Shown here: positions 1-7,134 of the stretch, in pieces
Numbering within the stretch: position 1 is the first letter of the stretch
Layout of the letters: each line of letters opens with the position of its first letter
Source: an uncultured Anaerolineaceae bacterium
GTDB taxonomy: Bacteria; Chloroflexota; Anaerolineae; Anaerolineales; Anaerolineaceae
Reading direction: 5' to 3'
Length of the DNA: 20,069 nucleotides
Assembly (NCBI GenBank): GCA_937920255.1
Contig: CALDSL010000282.1
Coordinates: forward strand, 1 to 20,069
Notes under the pieces: model-generated
Databases searched by the model: none
What the model saw: only the letters and a program-made list of their open reading frames with translations
What the model was told of the DNA's origin: nothing
Position numbers and translations under genes: made by a program

Positions 1-254
1 ATATTACTCCGAGCTTGCTCTTTTTTCAAAACCCACCAGCTTTGGGACGACTACCGGTTGGATTACCATTGAACACGCTGGCGGCGCGATAGGGATAATC
101 CTACACAAATTACGGCAAATCCCCGTTGTTATTCAGTTGGGCTTTGGATAACATACATACAGCAAGCGCAAGAAGCTCAACCATTGCGCCAGAATGCATG
201 ATGCTGCATCCAACCAGTACACCAGACGGACCAGATTGCCCTCAGGAGAAGAAC
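1..254. other. Left-edge non-coding stretch
   Basis: No supportable gene lies here. The CBS frame is open back to position 126, but the part before 255 (about 43 codons) reads as low-complexity sequence with no domain and precedes a better start. A possible + strand promoter is listed separately. The sequence at 11-26 has a tiny stem followed by six T and may be the tail of an upstream terminator, but the stem is too short to call. Confidence 0.5.
126..154 (+). promoter_or_regulatory. Possible sigma70-type promoter for the CBS-domain gene
   Basis: TTGTTA (126-131, 4/6 to TTGACA) and TAACAT (149-154, 4/6 to TATAAT) are separated by 17 bases, about 100 nt upstream of the start codon. Another weaker pair (TTGAAC 69-74, GATAAT 94-99, 19-base spacer) exists. 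This is a motif match only. Confidence 0.25.
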
Positions 255-686
255 ATGCAAGTGAAAGATGTGATGACCAAGCAGGTGAAAGTAATCCCTT
301 CCAACGCCACCATTCGAGACGCCGCCAAGCTCATGAAAGATATCGACACCGGCTTTATCCCCGTGATCGACACAGACAACGTCATTGGCGTCATCACCGA
401 TCGCGATATCGTCCTGCGTTCCACGGCTGAAGGCCGCAACCCCAATGAGACCAAAGTGGAAGAAGTGATGACCAAAGAGTTCTTCTTCCTGTACGAAGAC
501 GAAGACGTTAAAGAAGCGGCCAAAGTGATGAGCGATCGCCAGGTACGCCGCCTTCCGGTTGTCAATCGCCAGGAAGAACTGGTGGGTGTCCTGTCTTTGG
601 GTGATCTGTCGGTCGATACATCCGATGAAAAACTTTCGGGTAAAGCGTTGGAGGAAATCTCCAAACCGGCAAAACCCGACCTATAA
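255..686 (+). CDS. Two-CBS-domain protein (Bateman module)
   Basis: This is a 143-residue cytosolic protein made almost entirely of one CBS pair. CBS1 covers about residues 5-55 (KDVMT near the start, GVITDRDI at 45-52). CBS2 covers about 68-120 (EEVMT at 69-73, RRLPVV at 98-103, GVLSLGDL at 111-118). Stand-alone CBS pairs bind adenine nucleotides and act as small energy or redox sensors; the ligand and partner here cannot be told from sequence. The start at 255 is preferred because AGGAGA at 244-249 lies 5 bases upstream and the CBS1 motif begins at once; the open frame before it lacks domain character. The gene is monocistronic or first in its unit, since a strong terminator follows 8 bases after the stop. 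Family call is firm, role unknown. Confidence 0.92.
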   Translation: MQVKDVMTKQVKVIPSNATIRDAAKLMKDIDTGFIPVIDTDNVIGVITDRDIVLRSTAEGRNPNETKVEEVMTKEFFFLYEDEDVKEAAKVMSDRQVRRLPVVNRQEELVGVLSLGDLSVDTSDEKLSGKALEEISKPAKPDL

Positions 687-693
687 GATGGAA

Positions 694-727
694 GGGGGCT
701 GCCAGATGGATAGCCCCCTCTTTTTTT
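694..727 (+). terminator. Rho-independent terminator after the CBS gene
   Basis: GGGGGCT (694-700) pairs exactly with AGCCCCC (712-718) across an 11-base loop, followed by TC and a run of seven T (721-727). It begins 8 bases after the CBS stop and is the only textbook intrinsic terminator I see in the window. Confidence 0.9.
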
Positions 728-752
728 CGTCGCTGCCAACAGGGCAACCCAT

Positions 753-1073
753 ATGGATCAAGATCCAAAAGAGCCTCGAGAACACCTCTCAAACCACAGG
801 CACGACGCCTGTTCGCTGCCCTCGGTGGGCGACCTGGTTTACAGCACCGATGGCGCCGAGTTGGGAACGGTGGAGGCGGTGGTTCGTGGCTCGCCCGCGC
901 AAAGTTCTGCGCTCATCATTATCGCCAAAGGTATTTTTCTCGACTCCTGCCGCTGCGTGGCCCTGGAACGGGTCTTAAGCGTGCAAGATGGCATCGTCAC
1001 GCTCGATCTGAAAGCGCGCCAGGTGGAACATCTCCCCCCTTGCCAGACAGCCAACCACGCGCCACGGGCTTAA
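753..1073 (+). CDS. Small PRC-barrel-like protein
   Basis: A 106-residue protein. Residues 24-44 (SVGDLVYSTDGAELGTVEAVV) read like the first strands of a PRC-barrel/DUF2171-type fold: a 'property, then D/S-x-DG-x-x-LGTV' pattern. Strand-rich sequence follows: ALIIIAKG, FLDSCRCVALERV and GIVTLDLKA. Such small beta-barrels are usually protein- or RNA-binding adaptors; nothing indicates a partner here. The first 22 residues are polar and probably disordered. The ribosome site is weak (a GGG about 10 bases upstream), and the gene starts only 25 bases after a terminator, so its promoter is unclear. Its TAA stop overlaps the TAA stop of the convergent YihY-type gene in the shared tetranucleotide TTAA at 1070-1073. 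Real gene likely; family call moderate. Confidence 0.6.
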   Translation: MDQDPKEPREHLSNHRHDACSLPSVGDLVYSTDGAELGTVEAVVRGSPAQSSALIIIAKGIFLDSCRCVALERVLSVQDGIVTLDLKARQVEHLPPCQTANHAPRA

Positions 1074-2002
1074 TCGGTCCGGTGGTGCAGCTTGATCTTC
1101 GGCTGGTGCTTTTCGACCGAATGGCGCCCGATCGATGCGGACAGGTGGGCGCCGAAGATGATCAGAATGTTATTCACATATAGCCACAACAGAAGCACCG
1201 CCACCGCCGCCAGCGGGCCAAAGATCGTGTCGTAATTTGCCGCCCCAATATTGATATACCAGCTAAACAGGGTTGAGGTCAGGAACCACGCCAGCGCGAC
1301 AATCAGCGCGCCCCATGCCGCTTCCGACATCTTCACCGGCGTGGCGGGCAACAGGCGGTATGCCACCAGCAGCACCAAAAACGCCAGCACCACCGGGAAC
1401 AGTCGGATCAGTAGCGCGATTAAAGGCGTGTGCGGATCCAGTCCGCTGAAAAGATAAGGCGCGCGTCGCGTCAAAAACCCGAACAGCAGGCTGGTCAGCA
1501 CTGCCGCCGCCAGCAGCGCCAGCATGCCGCCCACCGCCGAAATGGCAATGAGACGGTTCTGCACAAAATTGCGCCGGCGCGCATTCTCCCAGGCGCGGCT
1601 GATGTTGCGTGCCATCACCACAAACACGCCCGAAGCCGCCCAGAACAGCACCACCGCGCCCACCACCCCAGTGGCGGCGCGCACCTCCACAAAGCGTTTG
1701 ATGATCTGGTCAATCAACGGGCGCGAGGCGGGAAAAATCGGTGATAGGTAGTTCCCCAACATAATCGAGATATTCTCAGGCGGTACCAGCAGGCTGGCCA
1801 CAATCACCAGCAGCGCCAGCAGCGGAAACAGCGAAAAGACCGCGTAGAAAGTCATCGCCGCGGCTGCATCCACGCCATTGTTCAGGTGGAAGTTACGGTA
1901 AGCTCGCAGAAAGATGCTTCCAGCCCCACCCGTATAGCGGTCTGCATTCAAAATATGTGGCAGCATGCGCTGTTGCAGCCCTGGCGGTATTCGAATCTTC
2001 AT
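1070..2002 (-). CDS. YihY/BrkB (UPF0761) family inner-membrane protein
   Basis: A membrane protein of about 310 residues with the YihY/virulence factor BrkB pattern. A cytosolic lead precedes the family signature 'AAAMTFYAVFSLFPLLALL' at about residues 47-65. Six hydrophobic helices follow at about 48-73, 112-133, 150-175, 194-217, 227-250 and 258-287, ending in the conserved 'IFGPLAAVAVLLLWLYVNNI' region. Members were once called ribonuclease BN, a name now withdrawn; the true function is unsettled. I chose the ATG at 2000-2002 because GGAGGG lies about 10 bases upstream. An in-frame ATG at 2009-2011 has that motif too close, and a GTG at 2093-2095 lacks one. The charged C-terminus (HQPKIKLHHRTD) is cytosolic. 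The gene is convergent with the small PRC-like gene and divergent from the AI-2E pair. Family firm, start uncertain. Confidence 0.88.
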   Translation of the reverse strand: MKIRIPPGLQQRMLPHILNADRYTGGAGSIFLRAYRNFHLNNGVDAAAAMTFYAVFSLFPLLALLVIVASLLVPPENISIMLGNYLSPIFPASRPLIDQIIKRFVEVRAATGVVGAVVLFWAASGVFVVMARNISRAWENARRRNFVQNRLIAISAVGGMLALLAAAVLTSLLFGFLTRRAPYLFSGLDPHTPLIALLIRLFPVVLAFLVLLVAYRLLPATPVKMSEAAWGALIVALAWFLTSTLFSWYINIGAANYDTIFGPLAAVAVLLLWLYVNNILIIFGAHLSASIGRHSVEKHQPKIKLHHRTD

Positions 2003-2114
2003 CCGACACATGCCCTCCAGCCGCGCCAAAACGCAATGTACTTTGCGCTTGATGGGGAACAGTCCTAAAAAAAGGATGCGGGTTTCCCCACTCACGGCGC
2101 GGCAACAATCCTTC

Positions 2115-2120
2115 TATAAT
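2115..2120 (+). promoter_or_regulatory. Consensus -10 box upstream of the AI-2E pair
   Basis: TATAAT lies about 50 bases before the AI-2E start in a short AT-rich island (2110-2145) inside otherwise GC-rich sequence. No good -35 is found 16-18 bases upstream. The island sits between divergent genes, so it may serve both directions. Confidence 0.4.
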
Positions 2121-2168
2121 GTATATTATTATCATAAAGTTGAAAAGCAGGATTGCACAGAGGGGAAC

Positions 2169-3479
2169 ATGGGCGAAACAAGATCGGCTCCTTTGCGGGA
2201 GCGCAATGGGCTACCACTCCCAAGTTGGACCGCCCGCCAGGTCTTTTTAGGGACGATTACCGTTTTGGCTGTAGTGGCCGGGTTTTGGGTCCTGATCCGT
2301 TTTTATCTTGTCGTGTTTGGGATCCTCCAGGCGATTGTTTTTGGAACCGCTTTCCGTCCAGCCGTCGAATGGCTCAGCCGGCGTGGCGTTCCCCGCTGGT
2401 TGGGGGCAATCGTCCTGTTTATCGCGGTAATCGCGCTGATCGCCGGGCTGCTCGTGTTAATCGTGCCGCTATTCACCGAACAGGGCGCCATGATCATGAC
2501 CACCCTGTCAGGCTACTACCAGAATCTCCGATCCATGCTGCTCAACACCGACAGCGTACTCATTCTGCGCCTGGCCAGCCGTCTGCCGGAAACATTAACC
2601 ATCGTGCCGACCCTGCCGGGCGGCGCCGTAACGCCCGAAAACCCCGAAGCGCCGCTAGATCAGGCGGCGGTCATTCTGGGATATCTTCCCTCGGTTCTCA
2701 ACGCGCTCTTTCTTACCATTACCGTACTGCTGCTCACCTTCTACTGGACGGTGGACCGTAACCGCATCGTCCGCTCGCTGTTCATCTTTCTGCCTGCCGA
2801 CCAGCGCGAACCTGCGCGGGAATTTCTGGAGGCCTCCGAAGCCAAAGTGTCGGCCTACCTGCGCGGGCTGGGCATCATGTGCCTGGCAATCGGCGTTCTG
2901 ACCCTCATTGCCTACTGGATCATCGGCCTGCCATACGCGCTGCTGCTGGCGGTGTTCGCGGGTCTGATGGAAGCCGTGCCGCTCATTGGTCCCTTGCTGG
3001 GGGCGGTTCCTGCCGTTCTGGTGGCGGTGGCGCTCTTCCCAGACAAGATCATCTGGGTCATCGTCGCCACGGTCATTATCCAGCAGTTGGAGAACAACCT
3101 GCTCGTACCGCGCGTGATGGACCGTTCGGTGGGGGTCAACCCGGTGGTCAGCCTGCTGGCATTTGTCATCTTCAGTTCGCTGTTTGGCCTGGGCGGCGCC
3201 ATCCTCTCCATTCCGCTGGCCGCCACCATCCAGCTCATTGTCAACCGGCGTATTTTGGATAGCCCAGAGCAGGCGCCGATTGGACGTACCAACACCAGCC
3301 TGCTGCGTTACGAGGCTCAGGAATTGATCCAGGATGTGCGCAAGCACGTGCGCGAGAAGGAGACCAACATGGACGATGTCTCCGACAAAGTGGAAGACAG
3401 CATTGAGGCCATCGTCAACGACCTGGATTCACTCCTGGCGCAAGCCGAGATGGACGAAGTGCAGGAGAACGGATCATGA
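2169..3479 (+). CDS. AI-2E (PerM/UPF0118) family transporter, first of a tandem pair
   Basis: A 436-residue polytopic membrane protein. Helices lie at about 25-43, 46-64, 77-101, 175-194, 232-252, 256-288, 292-306 and 325-358. The family hallmarks are present: the PLIGPLLGAVPA stretch at about 271-282, QQLENNLLVPRVMDRSVGVN at about 305-324, and the GLGGAILSIPLAA loop at about 340-352. A large soluble segment at about 105-170 precedes the fourth helix. The tail (about 365-436) is polar and acidic and probably helical. Family members include quorum-signal exporters and sodium/proton antiporters, so the substrate cannot be assigned. ATG at 2169 is chosen because AGGGG lies just upstream and the preceding open frame reads through an AT-rich promoter-like area. 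The last four bases overlap the next AI-2E gene, so the two are co-translated. Confidence 0.92.
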   Translation: MGETRSAPLRERNGLPLPSWTARQVFLGTITVLAVVAGFWVLIRFYLVVFGILQAIVFGTAFRPAVEWLSRRGVPRWLGAIVLFIAVIALIAGLLVLIVPLFTEQGAMIMTTLSGYYQNLRSMLLNTDSVLILRLASRLPETLTIVPTLPGGAVTPENPEAPLDQAAVILGYLPSVLNALFLTITVLLLTFYWTVDRNRIVRSLFIFLPADQREPAREFLEASEAKVSAYLRGLGIMCLAIGVLTLIAYWIIGLPYALLLAVFAGLMEAVPLIGPLLGAVPAVLVAVALFPDKIIWVIVATVIIQQLENNLLVPRVMDRSVGVNPVVSLLAFVIFSSLFGLGGAILSIPLAATIQLIVNRRILDSPEQAPIGRTNTSLLRYEAQELIQDVRKHVREKETNMDDVSDKVEDSIEAIVNDLDSLLAQAEMDEVQENGS

Positions 3480-4669
3480 AACGTCTCGCCCTGTACACGC
3501 TCATCGTGCTCGCCACCATTGGCGGCGCGGCGCTCATCTACTTCTACCCAGAAGCGGTGGTGATGTTTATTATCTCACTCACCATCGCCGCTACGGTCCG
3601 TCCCATGCTCGATGGACTTGCTGAGCGCGGAATGCCCGCCGGGCTGGCGGCCGCGTTGACCTTTCTGCTCATCTTCGCCAGCATCGGGCTGATCGTCTGG
3701 GGCATCAGCACACTGGTGGTGTATGATATCGCCATGATGGGCGACGGCCTGTCAAAGATGTACGATTACATGTGGGCCACCTGGCCGCACGGCACGCAGA
3801 TCCAACAGCTTGTGATCAAACAACTGCCTGCCCCAGAAAACCTGTATTCATCCATCGCCGGTGATCAGGGCGGCGCGCTGGTGCAGACCCTGGTTGGCAT
3901 CACTTCCAGTTCGGCGGGCGTATTAACCCAGTTCTTCGGCGCGCTGGTGCTCAGCATCTACTGGACGGCCGACCGCATCCACTTTGAGCGCCTATGGCTT
4001 TCGCTGCTTCCGGTGGAAACCCGCGCGCGCTGGCGTAAAGCCGGCCGCGATATCGAGGACGCGCTTGGCAATTACGTACGCAGCGAACTGGCGCAAAGCA
4101 TGATGGTAGCCGTGCTGCTGGGCATCGGCTTTTATCTGATGGGAATGCCTTATTCCAACCTGCTGGCGCTGTTTTCGGCGGTGGCCTGGCTGCTCCCCTG
4201 GATCGGCGGCGCGATTGCCATGATCGCCATCATCCTCGTCGGGCTGACGGCCGGCTTCCCGCTGGTGCTGTTTGCGCCGCTCTACGCCCTGGCCGTGATG
4301 CTGGTGATGGAACTGCTGGTGGAGCCGCGCATCTCGCGCCGCACGCAATACAGCCCGTGGTTGACCATTATTCTGCTGATGATCATGGGTGAGTCGCTGG
4401 GGTTGTTTGGAATTATTCTTGCGCCGCCGCTGGCAGCCATGATCCTCATCGTTGCGCGCCGCATCTTACAGGAAACCCAGATGGCCGCCGTCACCAACCA
4501 GGAGATTGAATCGGCGCGCCGTATTGCCGAGCTGGATGAACGTCTTGTGGCGGTGCGCGAAATGATCGCCAATATGGAGGAACCGCCTCCGCCGCAAACC
4601 GCTTCGATGCTGGAACGCCTGACCGATCTGGTGCAAAAAGCGCAAAAAATGTCGCAGGAGCAGCTTTGA
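3476..4669 (+). CDS. AI-2E (PerM/UPF0118) family transporter, second of a tandem pair
   Basis: A 397-residue membrane protein, clearly related to but diverged from its upstream neighbour. Helices lie at about 5-23, 27-42, 56-82, 150-164, 205-222, 227-258, 262-283 and 295-327. The family core is recognisable at about 227-246 (LLALFSAVAWLLPWIGGAIA), about 279-290 (ELLVEPRISRRT) and 310-320 (LFGIILAPPLA). It departs from the paralogue at the usual Q-x-x-E-N-x-x-x-P-R site, which here reads MELLVEPRI. The C-terminal 65 residues (about 333-397) are charged and heptad-like, likely a cytosolic coiled coil, interrupted by a proline run. The start codon overlaps the previous stop (ATGA), strong evidence for coupling. 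Two non-identical copies side by side suggest a hetero-oligomer. Substrate unknown. Confidence 0.9.
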   Translation: MKRLALYTLIVLATIGGAALIYFYPEAVVMFIISLTIAATVRPMLDGLAERGMPAGLAAALTFLLIFASIGLIVWGISTLVVYDIAMMGDGLSKMYDYMWATWPHGTQIQQLVIKQLPAPENLYSSIAGDQGGALVQTLVGITSSSAGVLTQFFGALVLSIYWTADRIHFERLWLSLLPVETRARWRKAGRDIEDALGNYVRSELAQSMMVAVLLGIGFYLMGMPYSNLLALFSAVAWLLPWIGGAIAMIAIILVGLTAGFPLVLFAPLYALAVMLVMELLVEPRISRRTQYSPWLTIILLMIMGESLGLFGIILAPPLAAMILIVARRILQETQMAAVTNQEIESARRIAELDERLVAVREMIANMEEPPPPQTASMLERLTDLVQKAQKMSQEQL

Positions 4670-4774
4670 ACGGTTAGGATTTTCCCTGATACCGGCATAG
4701 GACTAACCCGATTCGCGCCATTTTGCTGATTCAACTATGGTATAAGGGGAGAAGAAGTAACACAAGGCAAACGC

Positions 4775-4781
4775 AGGGAGG
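4775..4781 (+). promoter_or_regulatory. Ribosome binding site fixing a TTG start
   Basis: AGGGAGG lies six bases before TTG (4788). An ATG at 4783-4785 sits between them in a different frame that does not encode the GTPase, and the GTPase frame is closed by TAA at 4758-4760. TTG is therefore the only sensible start here. Confidence 0.75.
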
Positions 4782-4787
4782 GATGGA

Positions 4788-6017
4788 TTGGAACCGAACG
4801 AAGTCATCGACAAACTACCACCAGAAATGCGATCGACGCTGCGCCGCGTGCTGGACTCGCTTCCGCCACAGGAACGCGATACCCTGATATCGCTATTTCG
4901 CGGCGTTCCTTCGCAGAGCAACATGCTGCGCACTTTGGTTGGGCTGTCGATCAACCAGGCCAAGCAGGCTTTTGGTGATAAGCATCGCGTGGTCATCACC
5001 GGGCCAGCCAACGTCGGGAAATCCACCCTGTATAACCAGTTCGTCCGCAGCAAACAGGATCAGGCCGCGGTAAGCCCAATCCCGGGTACCACCCGCGTCA
5101 ACCAGCAGGCGGATGCCGGGCTGTTCGCGGTGGTGGATACACCCGGCGCGGATGCCGTCGGCGAAGTCGGTGAAGGCGAGCGAGCGCGCGCCTTCGAGGC
5201 CGCCCGCAGCGCCGATATCCTGATCATCATGTTCGACGCCATACAGGGAATCAAGAAAGCCGAGCAGGAATTATTTTACGATTTGCGCGCGCTGGGCAAA
5301 CCCTATATCGTTGTCCTGAACAAGATTGACCTGGTGCGCAAAGAGGAAGATGCCGTGCTGGCGCATGCTGCCGGGAACCTCGGCCTGGAAAAGGAACAGA
5401 TCATCCCCGTCTCGGCCCGCGACGGGCGCAACCTCAGCCAGGTGTTAATGGCCATCGTGGTCGCCGAGCCGCAGCTTATTGCCGCCCTGGGGCGCGCGCT
5501 GCCCGAGTACCGCTCGCAACTCGCGTGGCGCAGCATCACCAGCGCGGCCTCCATCGCCGCCGTCATCGCCCTCACCCCACTGCCGGTGATCGATTTTGCC
5601 CCGCTGGTCGTCACCCAATCCATCATGGTGCTGGGCATCGCGCGCATCTACCAGTATGACATCAACCTGACGCGCGCCCGCGAGTTGATCGCCACCTTTG
5701 GGCTTGGGCTGCTGGGCCGCACGCTGTTTATGGAGATCAGCAAGCTGGGCGGCGTTCCCGGCTGGCTGCTGTCGTCCGCCATCGCTGCTTCCACGACCGT
5801 GGCCATGGGCTTGGCGGCAATCAATTGGTTTGAAAAAGGCGAGAAAATGTCCGCCGAAACGCTCAACCAGCTTACCCGCAAGGTCACCAGCCAGATGCTC
5901 GAGTCGTTCAAGAGCCTGGGCAAGCGCCGGCCTTCCAAAGACACGCTCAAGCAGCACGTCGAAGAAGCGTTACAAAACACAGACGTGATCAATCGGCAGA
6001 AGAACAGCCCACAATAG
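4788..6017 (+). CDS. Era-like GTPase with C-terminal DUF697-type membrane domain
   Basis: A 409-residue GTP-binding protein. The G1 loop GPANVGKS is at 72-79, G2 PGTTR at 99-103, G3 DTPG at 117-120, G4 NKID at 178-181, and G5 SAR at 209-211, so all nucleotide-binding elements of a TrmE/Era-class P-loop GTPase are present. The first 70 residues form a helical, charged lead. Residues about 245-350 are hydrophobic and helical (ALTPLPVIDFAPL, then a second stretch around 325-345). They match the DUF697/YcjF-like domain that ties such GTPases to the membrane. The tail is basic and polar. The start is TTG. The gene stands alone between the AI-2E pair and the ABC operon, with about 90-120 bp gaps on both sides. 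The cellular role of this GTPase group is not established; nucleotide binding is near certain. Confidence 0.9.
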   Translation: MEPNEVIDKLPPEMRSTLRRVLDSLPPQERDTLISLFRGVPSQSNMLRTLVGLSINQAKQAFGDKHRVVITGPANVGKSTLYNQFVRSKQDQAAVSPIPGTTRVNQQADAGLFAVVDTPGADAVGEVGEGERARAFEAARSADILIIMFDAIQGIKKAEQELFYDLRALGKPYIVVLNKIDLVRKEEDAVLAHAAGNLGLEKEQIIPVSARDGRNLSQVLMAIVVAEPQLIAALGRALPEYRSQLAWRSITSAASIAAVIALTPLPVIDFAPLVVTQSIMVLGIARIYQYDINLTRARELIATFGLGLLGRTLFMEISKLGGVPGWLLSSAIAASTTVAMGLAAINWFEKGEKMSAETLNQLTRKVTSQMLESFKSLGKRRPSKDTLKQHVEEALQNTDVINRQKNSPQ

Positions 6018-6022
6018 TGGTT

Positions 6023-6043
6023 GCTGCGGGTCGTCATCGCAGC
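6023..6043 (+). other. Hairpin between GTPase and ABC operon
   Basis: GCTGCG (6023-6028) pairs with CGCAGC (6038-6043) across a 9-base loop. An alternative outer pairing of GGTTGC (6019-6024) with GCAACC (6053-6058) is also possible. No T-run follows, so it is at most a weak or Rho-assisted terminator. Confidence 0.3.
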
Positions 6044-6108
6044 CTGCCCGGCGCAACCGGGGATCATCATTATCGTTAGGGAATGATTGGAAACATACAG
6101 GTAGCAAA

Positions 6109-7134
6109 ATGGCAGTCAATTATGTGCACCCATCCGGTGTGAACGGTGATGTTACCGTAGAGGCGAATGAACTGACCAAGCAGTTCGGCAGCGATTACGC
6201 CGTACAAGGTCTGACGTTCAATATCCCGCGCGGGAAAATCATCGGGTTCATTGGCCCCAGCGGCTGTGGGAAAACCACCACCGTGCGCCTGATGACCGGC
6301 ATCTACCGCCCGTCGGCAGGCTACGTGAATGTCTTTGGCCGGCCACCCGACCAGTTTTCCAGCCAGGTGCGTGAGCGCGTGGGGTATATGCCCCAGTTGT
6401 TTGTGCTCTACCAGGACCTCAGTGTCTGGGAAAACATGAACTTTGTCGCCTCGCTGTACGGCATGAGCCTGTTCCGGCGCGGGAAGCGCATGCGCGAACT
6501 GCTACAGTTTGTCGAACTGGATAACGACCGCTACAAACTGGCGCGCAACGTCTCGGGCGGCATGCAGCGCCGCCTTTCGCTGGCCGCCACCCTGCTACAT
6601 GACCCCGAACTGATCTTTCTCGACGAGCCGACCGCCGGCATCGATCCGATCCTGCGGCGCAAATTCTGGGACCAGTTCCAAGAGCTGAAGGCATCCGGGC
6701 GGACGCTATTTGTCACCACCCAATATGTCAATGAAGCCGCTTACTGCGACTACGTGGGCGTGATGGCCGAAGGCCGGCTGCTGATGCTGGAGACTCCGGA
6801 AAACCTGCGCCGCCGCGCCTTCAATGGCGAGGTGGTCGATCTGGTGACCGAGCAGCCGTTGAACTGGAATGATATCAACCAGCTCCAGCAGCTCCCATTT
6901 GTGCAGGGGCGCGCCATTACATCATCCGGGAATTCGGTGCGCCTGATTGTTGATGAAGCCAGTACGGCCATCCCGGCCATCATCAACTGGGTGAACGAAC
7001 GCCAGTTGCAGGTCAAATCGGTGGAAGAATACCTGCCTCCCTTCGATGATGTCTTTGTCACCATCGTCGAGAAGGCCCGTGCGGATATTGAGAACGGCAG
7101 CGATGCGGTGACGCAGGAGGTGAGGAATGGGTAA
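6109..7134 (+). CDS. ABC transporter ATP-binding protein (DrrA/NatA/CcmA class)
   Basis: A 341-residue ATPase subunit of an ABC-2 type exporter. The Walker A motif GPSGCGKTT is at 49-57, Q-loop MPQ at 94-96, signature VSGGMQ at 148-153, and Walker B LIFLDEP at 168-174 with D-loop AGIDP at 176-180. The H-loop position reads TTQYVNEA at 203-210, so glutamine 205 stands where most ABC proteins have the switch histidine. DrrA-type drug-export ATPases are known to carry the same TTQY form. The last 110 residues are a non-catalytic extension typical of this class. The stop lies 8 bases inside the permease gene, so both subunits are made together. The exported substrate is unknown; drugs, lipids or polysaccharide precursors are all possible. 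Confidence 0.93.
   Translation: MAVNYVHPSGVNGDVTVEANELTKQFGSDYAVQGLTFNIPRGKIIGFIGPSGCGKTTTVRLMTGIYRPSAGYVNVFGRPPDQFSSQVRERVGYMPQLFVLYQDLSVWENMNFVASLYGMSLFRRGKRMRELLQFVELDNDRYKLARNVSGGMQRRLSLAATLLHDPELIFLDEPTAGIDPILRRKFWDQFQELKASGRTLFVTTQYVNEAAYCDYVGVMAEGRLLMLETPENLRRRAFNGEVVDLVTEQPLNWNDINQLQQLPFVQGRAITSSGNSVRLIVDEASTAIPAIINWVNERQLQVKSVEEYLPPFDDVFVTIVEKARADIENGSDAVTQEVRNG
7115..7123 (+). promoter_or_regulatory. Near-perfect Shine-Dalgarno for the ABC permease
   Basis: AGGAGGTGA inside the end of the ATPase gene is an uninterrupted match to the 16S anti-SD; GGAGG ends six bases before the permease ATG at 7127. It supports strong translation of the second subunit within the overlap. Confidence 0.8.

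Noticed and set aside
11..26. Terminator-like GAGC-TT-GCTC followed by TTTTTT
   Set aside because: The stem is at most four pairs with a two-base loop, which is not sterically stable; the upstream gene is not visible.
126..254. N-terminal extension of the CBS protein
   Set aside because: Open but without domain character; the start at 255 has a ribosome site at good spacing and begins directly with the CBS motif.
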